Made by a program: the position numbers and the translations under genes. The notes below the pieces were generated by a model that was not told the DNA's origin, ran no database searches, and saw only the letters and a list, made by a program, of their open reading frames with translations. Below are positions 60,680 through 64,000 of a stretch of 64,000 bases of DNA, piece after piece; position 1 is the first letter of the stretch; every line of letters starts with the position of its first letter. The stretch comes from CAZSLI01 sp964607705 (lineage in GTDB: Bacteria; Actinomycetota; Coriobacteriia; Anaerosomatales; PHET01): the NCBI GenBank assembly GCA_964607705.1, contig CAZSLI010000005.1, positions 1 through 64,000 of the forward strand, read 5' to 3'.

Positions 60680-60708
60680 GTTGTTGCTTCACCGCGAAAG
60701 GAACTGCC

Positions 60709-61551
60709 ATGGACGACCTGGATATCAAGGAAGCCGTACGCGACCGCTACGCCGGTCATGCGACCAAAGCGACGAGCTGCTGTTCGCCGTCGGTCACTCG
60801 AGCCGGCGCAGCCTCATGTTGCGGTTCGACCGGCGCCAGCGTCAGCGAGCAGCTCGGATATGACGCCGACGACCTTGCCGGCATCCCGGAGGGCGCTGAT
60901 CTTGGGCTGGGCTGTGGCAACCCGCTCGCAGTGCTCGAACTGCGCGTGGGCGACACCGTCGTAGATCTCGGCAGCGGCGGAGGGATCGACTGTTTCATCG
61001 CGGCCAAGCAGGTCGGCGCGACGGGCCGGGTCATCGGAGTAGATATGACTCCTGAGATGATTGCCCGCGCACGACGCAATGCCGAAGGCGTGGGAGCGAC
61101 CAACGTCGAGTTCCGACTTGGTGAGATCGAGCACCTTCCAGTGGAGGACGGCATCGTTGATGCCATCATCAGCAACTGCGTCGTGAACCTCGTGCCCGAC
61201 AAGGAGCAAGTGTTCCGCGACGCCTTCCGCGTTCTCAAGCCGGGTGGTCGCTTGTCCGTGTCCGACATCGTGGTCTTGGGAGAGATGCCGCTACAGATTC
61301 GGGATTCAGCCGAGGCGTACGTATCGTGCCTGTCTGGCGCCATTCTTCGTGATGAATACCTGCGTTTGATCGAGGCGGCGGGTTTCACCGACGTGACCGT
61401 AACGGACGAGAAGTCGTTCGCTCTCGACGACGTCGTCGCCGACGACATTGTTGAGGAGTTCGCCCGTCAGTCGAACGCTTCTCGTGAGGAGCTTGAGGCT
61501 GCAGCTGCCCTGTTCCAGAGCATCCGGGTCAGCGCCAAGAAGCCGGTCTAG
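60709..61551 (+). CDS. arsM: Arsenite S-adenosylmethionine methyltransferase
   Basis: A 280-residue methyltransferase: VVDLGSGGGIDCFIA is SAM motif I. Three single Cys in GLGCGNP, SNCVVNL and SCLSGA match the As(III)-binding triad of ArsM, and Cys pairs near the N-terminus (SCCSPS, SCCGST) are usual for the family. It makes methylated arsenicals. AAGGAAC precedes the ATG at 60709. Divergent from arsR and controlled by the same operators. Confidence 0.95.
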   Translation: MDDLDIKEAVRDRYAGHATKATSCCSPSVTRAGAASCCGSTGASVSEQLGYDADDLAGIPEGADLGLGCGNPLAVLELRVGDTVVDLGSGGGIDCFIAAKQVGATGRVIGVDMTPEMIARARRNAEGVGATNVEFRLGEIEHLPVEDGIVDAIISNCVVNLVPDKEQVFRDAFRVLKPGGRLSVSDIVVLGEMPLQIRDSAEAYVSCLSGAILRDEYLRLIEAAGFTDVTVTDEKSFALDDVVADDIVEEFARQSNASREELEAAAALFQSIRVSAKKPV

Positions 61552-61631
61552 ACGACGGAGACGCTGGAGACCACCCGAACACGGTGCAGTGCCCGGAGGT
61601 TCTCTGACGAGCAGATCACCCACGCAGAGAT

Positions 61632-61670
61632 GGTGGGAGAGGGCTTACACCCTCTCCCACCTGCGCTTTT
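61632..61670 (+). terminator. Terminator after arsM
   Basis: GGTGGGAGAGGG pairs with CCCTCTCCCACC (12 bp, 6-nt loop), followed by TGCGCTTTT on the plus strand. The same hairpin lies beyond the 3' end of the convergent tRNA gene. Confidence 0.8.
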
Positions 61671-61672
61671 GA

Positions 61673-61748
61673 TGGTGCCCCCGGGAGGATTCGAACCTCC
61701 GACACCAGGTTTAGGAAACCTGTGCTCTATCCCCTGAGCTACGAGGGC
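61673..61748 (-). tRNA. tRNA-Arg, anticodon CCU
   Basis: Reading the minus strand: acceptor GCCCTCG/CGGGGGC (one G-T pair), D arm, anticodon stem CAGGT/ACCTG with loop TTCCTAA (anticodon CCT), T arm GGAGG-TTCGAAT-CCTCC, discriminator A and encoded CCA. Total 76 nt. It decodes AGG, a rare codon in high-GC genomes. Confidence 0.97.
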
Positions 61749-61865
61749 GCTCGGTGCATCGTCGCGGCCGGCTGCAGAGCCCGTCGCGGAACGCACCACA
61801 TCCTATCGGACTCGGCGCGCACTCTCCACTGGAGAAGCGCGCCGGCTCTGCCGGTGAGCACGAGA

Positions 61866-61894
61866 GGCGGACCCCCCATGCTGGCGGGTCCGCC
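61866..61894. terminator. Hairpin downstream of glnK
   Basis: GGCGGACCC (61866-61874) pairs with GGGTCCGCC (61886-61894). It lies 40 nt beyond the glnK stop on the minus strand; no T tract follows. Confidence 0.6.
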
Positions 61895-61933
61895 CCTCTG
61901 CGCGTGGAATGACGACTGGGGGAGTCGCCCGTC

Positions 61934-62272
61934 CTACAATGCCTCCGCGCCCGATTCGCCGGTGCGAATGCGAATCACGTCTTCCACGGGGCTGATGAAG
62001 ATCTTGCCGTCGCCGATGCGGTCGGTTCTGGCGGCCATCACGATCGCTTTGGTGCAGTCCTCGACCTCGTGATCGTGGACCACCGCGATGACTGCGACCT
62101 TGGGCAGCAGGTCGATGACGTACTCCTCGCCACGCCACTGCTGGGTGATGCCCTTCTGGATGCCGTGGCCCTTCACTTCGGCGACTGTCAGTCCGTTGTG
62201 GCCGAGGTCCACCAGTGCGTCCTTGACGGCCTGGACTCGCTCGGGTCGAAGGATCGCTTCGATGCGCTTCAT
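61934..62272 (-). CDS. glnK: PII nitrogen-regulatory protein GlnK
   Basis: A 112-residue PII trimer subunit: MKRIEAILRPERVQAV at the N-terminus, T-loop QWRGEEYVIDLLPKV with the modification Tyr near residue 51, and GDGKIFISPVEDVIRIRTGE at the C-terminus. It binds ATP/ADP and 2-oxoglutarate and blocks the adjacent Amt channel. Its ATG immediately follows the amt stop (TAGATG). Confidence 0.96.
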   Translation of the reverse strand: MKRIEAILRPERVQAVKDALVDLGHNGLTVAEVKGHGIQKGITQQWRGEEYVIDLLPKVAVIAVVHDHEVEDCTKAIVMAARTDRIGDGKIFISPVEDVIRIRTGESGAEAL

Positions 62273-63928
62273 CTAGACCTCACTCCCTGCCTGCTTGAGG
62301 GTCGGATGCGAGACGCCGGTGGGGGTGCTTCCCAGCCCGCCCTCACCGAGCGGTCCCGAGGAGATGATGTCCGGGTAGGCCAGAACGCCCATCTCCGTGG
62401 GGTCGAGACCCGCCATCTCGTCGGCGACGCTGGAGCGGATGCCCTGGACTGCGTCCTGGACCCTGAAGAAGACGTAGTGCATTCCGAAGGACCACGCGAA
62501 GACCACTGCCACCGCGATGAGCTGCGCGTAGAGCTGCGTGGCATCGCCGTAGAAGAGTCCGCGCACGCCGCCCTCGACGCCGTTCCAGCCGGCTCCGTAC
62601 GTACCGTCTGCGAACAGGCCGAGAGCGATCATGCCGAAGGCGCCGTTGACGCCGTGGACCGAGACCGCGCCCACCGGGTCGTCCACCTTGAGCACGCGCT
62701 CGACGAAGACGACCGAGCCCACGACGAGGAAGCCGGCGAGCACGCCGATGATGACCGCTGCCCACGGAGTGACGAAGGCGCAGGGGGCCGTGATGGCTAC
62801 GAGGCCCGCCAGCATGCCGTTGACGGCCATCGAGGGGTCAGGCTTGCCCCACAACTTCCAGACCAAGAACATCGCGGCCATGCAGCCCGCGGAACCAGCC
62901 AGGAAGGTGTTCGCAACGATGATGCTGATGCGCAAGTCGGAGACGACCAGCGTCGACATTCCGTTGAAGCCTATCCATCCGAACACAAGGATGATGGTGC
63001 CGAGGATCGCCATGGGGATGTTGTGGCCGGGCATGGCGACCGGCGTCCCGTCCTCCTTGAACTTGCCGATGCGAGGGCCGATCACCATCGCACCCGCGAG
63101 GGCCGCGAACCCGCCGACCGCATGTACGACGGAGGATCCGGCGAAGTCGACGACGCCGTGTCCCAGGCCGTAATTGGCGCCCAAGGTGGCGAGCCAGCCG
63201 CCGCCCCAGACCCACATGCCGTAGATCGGGTAGACGATCGCAGCCATGAAGACGCCGAACGGGATGAACGCCGAGAACTTCCAGCGCTCGGCCATGCCGC
63301 CCGTGACGATCGTCGCGGCCGTGTCCATGAAGACCATCTGGAAGAGGAAGAACGCGAAGACGGCCGGGTCGTACGTGCCGTCACCGAAGGTCCCCGTGAA
63401 GAAGCCCTTGGTGCCTGCGAGCGCATTCGCGCCCACCTTGATCGCTTCTCCGTCGAGGATCGCCTTGGCGCCCGGTGCCCAGTAGAAGGCCCCGAGCGAC
63501 CCGAATTCGAGGCCGAACCCGACCGCCCAGTAGGCGAGCGCTCCGATCGCGAAGATCACGAAGTTGGTCATCGCGACGTGCGCCGCATGCTTTCCTCGGC
63601 AGAAGCCGGTCTCTACCAGCATGAAGCCGGCCTGCATGAAGAAGATCAGTGATACGCCGACGATGATGAAGAAGATGTTCATGCCGGTCTTGAGTGTGCC
63701 GACTTCCGCGGCCACCTCGGCGGCGGTGGGCGACCCAGCCTTCTCGGCCGTGACCGCTGCGATTCCGCCGTAGTTGCTGCCATCGGGTGCTGCGGCAGCG
63801 AAGGCCGCCATCACGAAGAACGCCACAAGCGTGAGGATGACGGTTCTCACTGCTGCGCGCCTGAAGATGTCAGGGCCCTTGCCTCTGACGGCTGCACGAT
63901 CGAATCTCGAAAGGTATCGAGTGAACAA
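62273..63928 (-). CDS. amt: Ammonium transporter Amt
   Basis: A 551-residue ammonium channel, longer than the usual 400-450 because of an N-terminal region of about 70 residues (with a signal-like hydrophobic run AAVRTVILTLVAFFVMAAFAAAAP). Eleven helices follow, with AGFMLVETGF, VVDFAGSSVVHAVGG (first His of the pore pair) and VSVHGVNGAFGM (second His). TTG at 63928 is preferred to GTG 63937 because AAGGAGG then has 8-nt spacing; the GTG would overlap it. Works with GlnK, which is directly downstream. Confidence 0.94.
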   Translation of the reverse strand: MFTRYLSRFDRAAVRGKGPDIFRRAAVRTVILTLVAFFVMAAFAAAAPDGSNYGGIAAVTAEKAGSPTAAEVAAEVGTLKTGMNIFFIIVGVSLIFFMQAGFMLVETGFCRGKHAAHVAMTNFVIFAIGALAYWAVGFGLEFGSLGAFYWAPGAKAILDGEAIKVGANALAGTKGFFTGTFGDGTYDPAVFAFFLFQMVFMDTAATIVTGGMAERWKFSAFIPFGVFMAAIVYPIYGMWVWGGGWLATLGANYGLGHGVVDFAGSSVVHAVGGFAALAGAMVIGPRIGKFKEDGTPVAMPGHNIPMAILGTIILVFGWIGFNGMSTLVVSDLRISIIVANTFLAGSAGCMAAMFLVWKLWGKPDPSMAVNGMLAGLVAITAPCAFVTPWAAVIIGVLAGFLVVGSVVFVERVLKVDDPVGAVSVHGVNGAFGMIALGLFADGTYGAGWNGVEGGVRGLFYGDATQLYAQLIAVAVVFAWSFGMHYVFFRVQDAVQGIRSSVADEMAGLDPTEMGVLAYPDIISSGPLGEGGLGSTPTGVSHPTLKQAGSEV

Positions 63929-64000
63929 CGCCTCCACCTCCTTGTTGATTCGTTGGCCTATGCGGTCGCATGGGCCGATTACAGGGATACGAGGCGCCGT

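Noticed and set aside
62069..63652. 527-codon open frame antisense to amt
   Set aside because: Low-complexity, Asp/Arg-rich translation, exactly opposite a strong ammonium transporter. A high-GC shadow.
1..64000. CRISPR array, insertion sequence or genomic island
   Set aside because: No repeat-spacer array, transposase or integrase was seen; the one tRNA gene (61673-61748) has no flanking att-like duplication that I can see.

Overview
The window is a high-GC, gene-dense piece of bacterial chromosome with frequent GTG and TTG starts and many overlapping start/stop codons. Several features point to an actinobacterium, probably an environmental lineage near the Coriobacteriia: a paired TrkA/Ceo potassium locus beside a KimA-like permease, a UPF0182 giant membrane protein, an actinobacterial-type holin-like protein, PspC/toast-rack proteins and a stand-alone cyanophycin-synthetase-type N-terminal domain. 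The lineage is inferred from gene content; there is no 16S gene here. I see no insertion sequence, integrase, phage module or CRISPR array. Gene content is chromosomal and mostly housekeeping or accessory-metabolic.

Layout. 0-2.6 kb: end of a KimA-like K+ permease facing two RCK/TrkA subunits. 2.8-7 kb: glutamine amidotransferase plus an ABC-2 exporter (ATPase and two permeases). 7-12.5 kb: EamA transporter, GNAT, acylphosphatase, tautomerase, hemolysin-III protein, a molybdopterin lipoprotein divergent from a flavin reductase, a small membrane protein and a winged-helix protein. 12.5-15.8 kb and 21.7-25.4 kb: two copies of a coupled HEAT-repeat + HD-GYP gene pair whose four proteins share one N-terminal domain. 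15.9-21.6 kb: CorC-like protein, envelope-stress (toast-rack/PspC) proteins, amidohydrolase, methyltransferase and Maf. 25.4-30.4 kb: UPF0182, an RlpA-like protein behind a long unexplained leader, two small membrane proteins and the cyanophycin-type domain. 30.5-36.9 kb: a T-box-controlled aminotransferase, D-Ala-D-Ala ligase, YtxH, PRC-barrel protein, GNAT, YbaK and polysaccharide deacetylase. 36.9-41.2 kb (minus strand): an M-box magnesium riboswitch, then MgtE, an Nramp-related transporter and 5-formyl-THF cyclo-ligase. 41.3-49.5 kb: small RHH-like protein, HAD phosphatase, zinc-ribbon GNAT, NitT/TauT-type ABC importer and an SbcD/SbcC-like (YhaO/YhaN) pair. 49.6-56.5 kb (minus strand): a cbb3 oxidase locus containing a five-heme CcoO-type fusion, CcoS and a CcoI-type copper ATPase. 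56.6-58.3 kb: phosphoribosyltransferase, fasciclin protein and exonuclease. 58.3-61.6 kb: arsenic locus (ArsR, Acr3, phosphoesterase / ArsM) with twin operators. 61.7-64 kb: tRNA-Arg(CCU), GlnK and Amt.

Together the genes describe a cell that can respire oxygen at low concentration, handles arsenic by efflux and methylation, and regulates Mg2+, nitrogen and an aromatic-type aminotransferase through RNA or PII control. The most interesting unexplained items are the duplicated HEAT/HD-GYP module, the pentaheme CcoO fusion, the M-box-controlled Nramp-like transporter, the face-to-face ars promoters with a shared -10 element, and the 28.2-28.6 kb leader.
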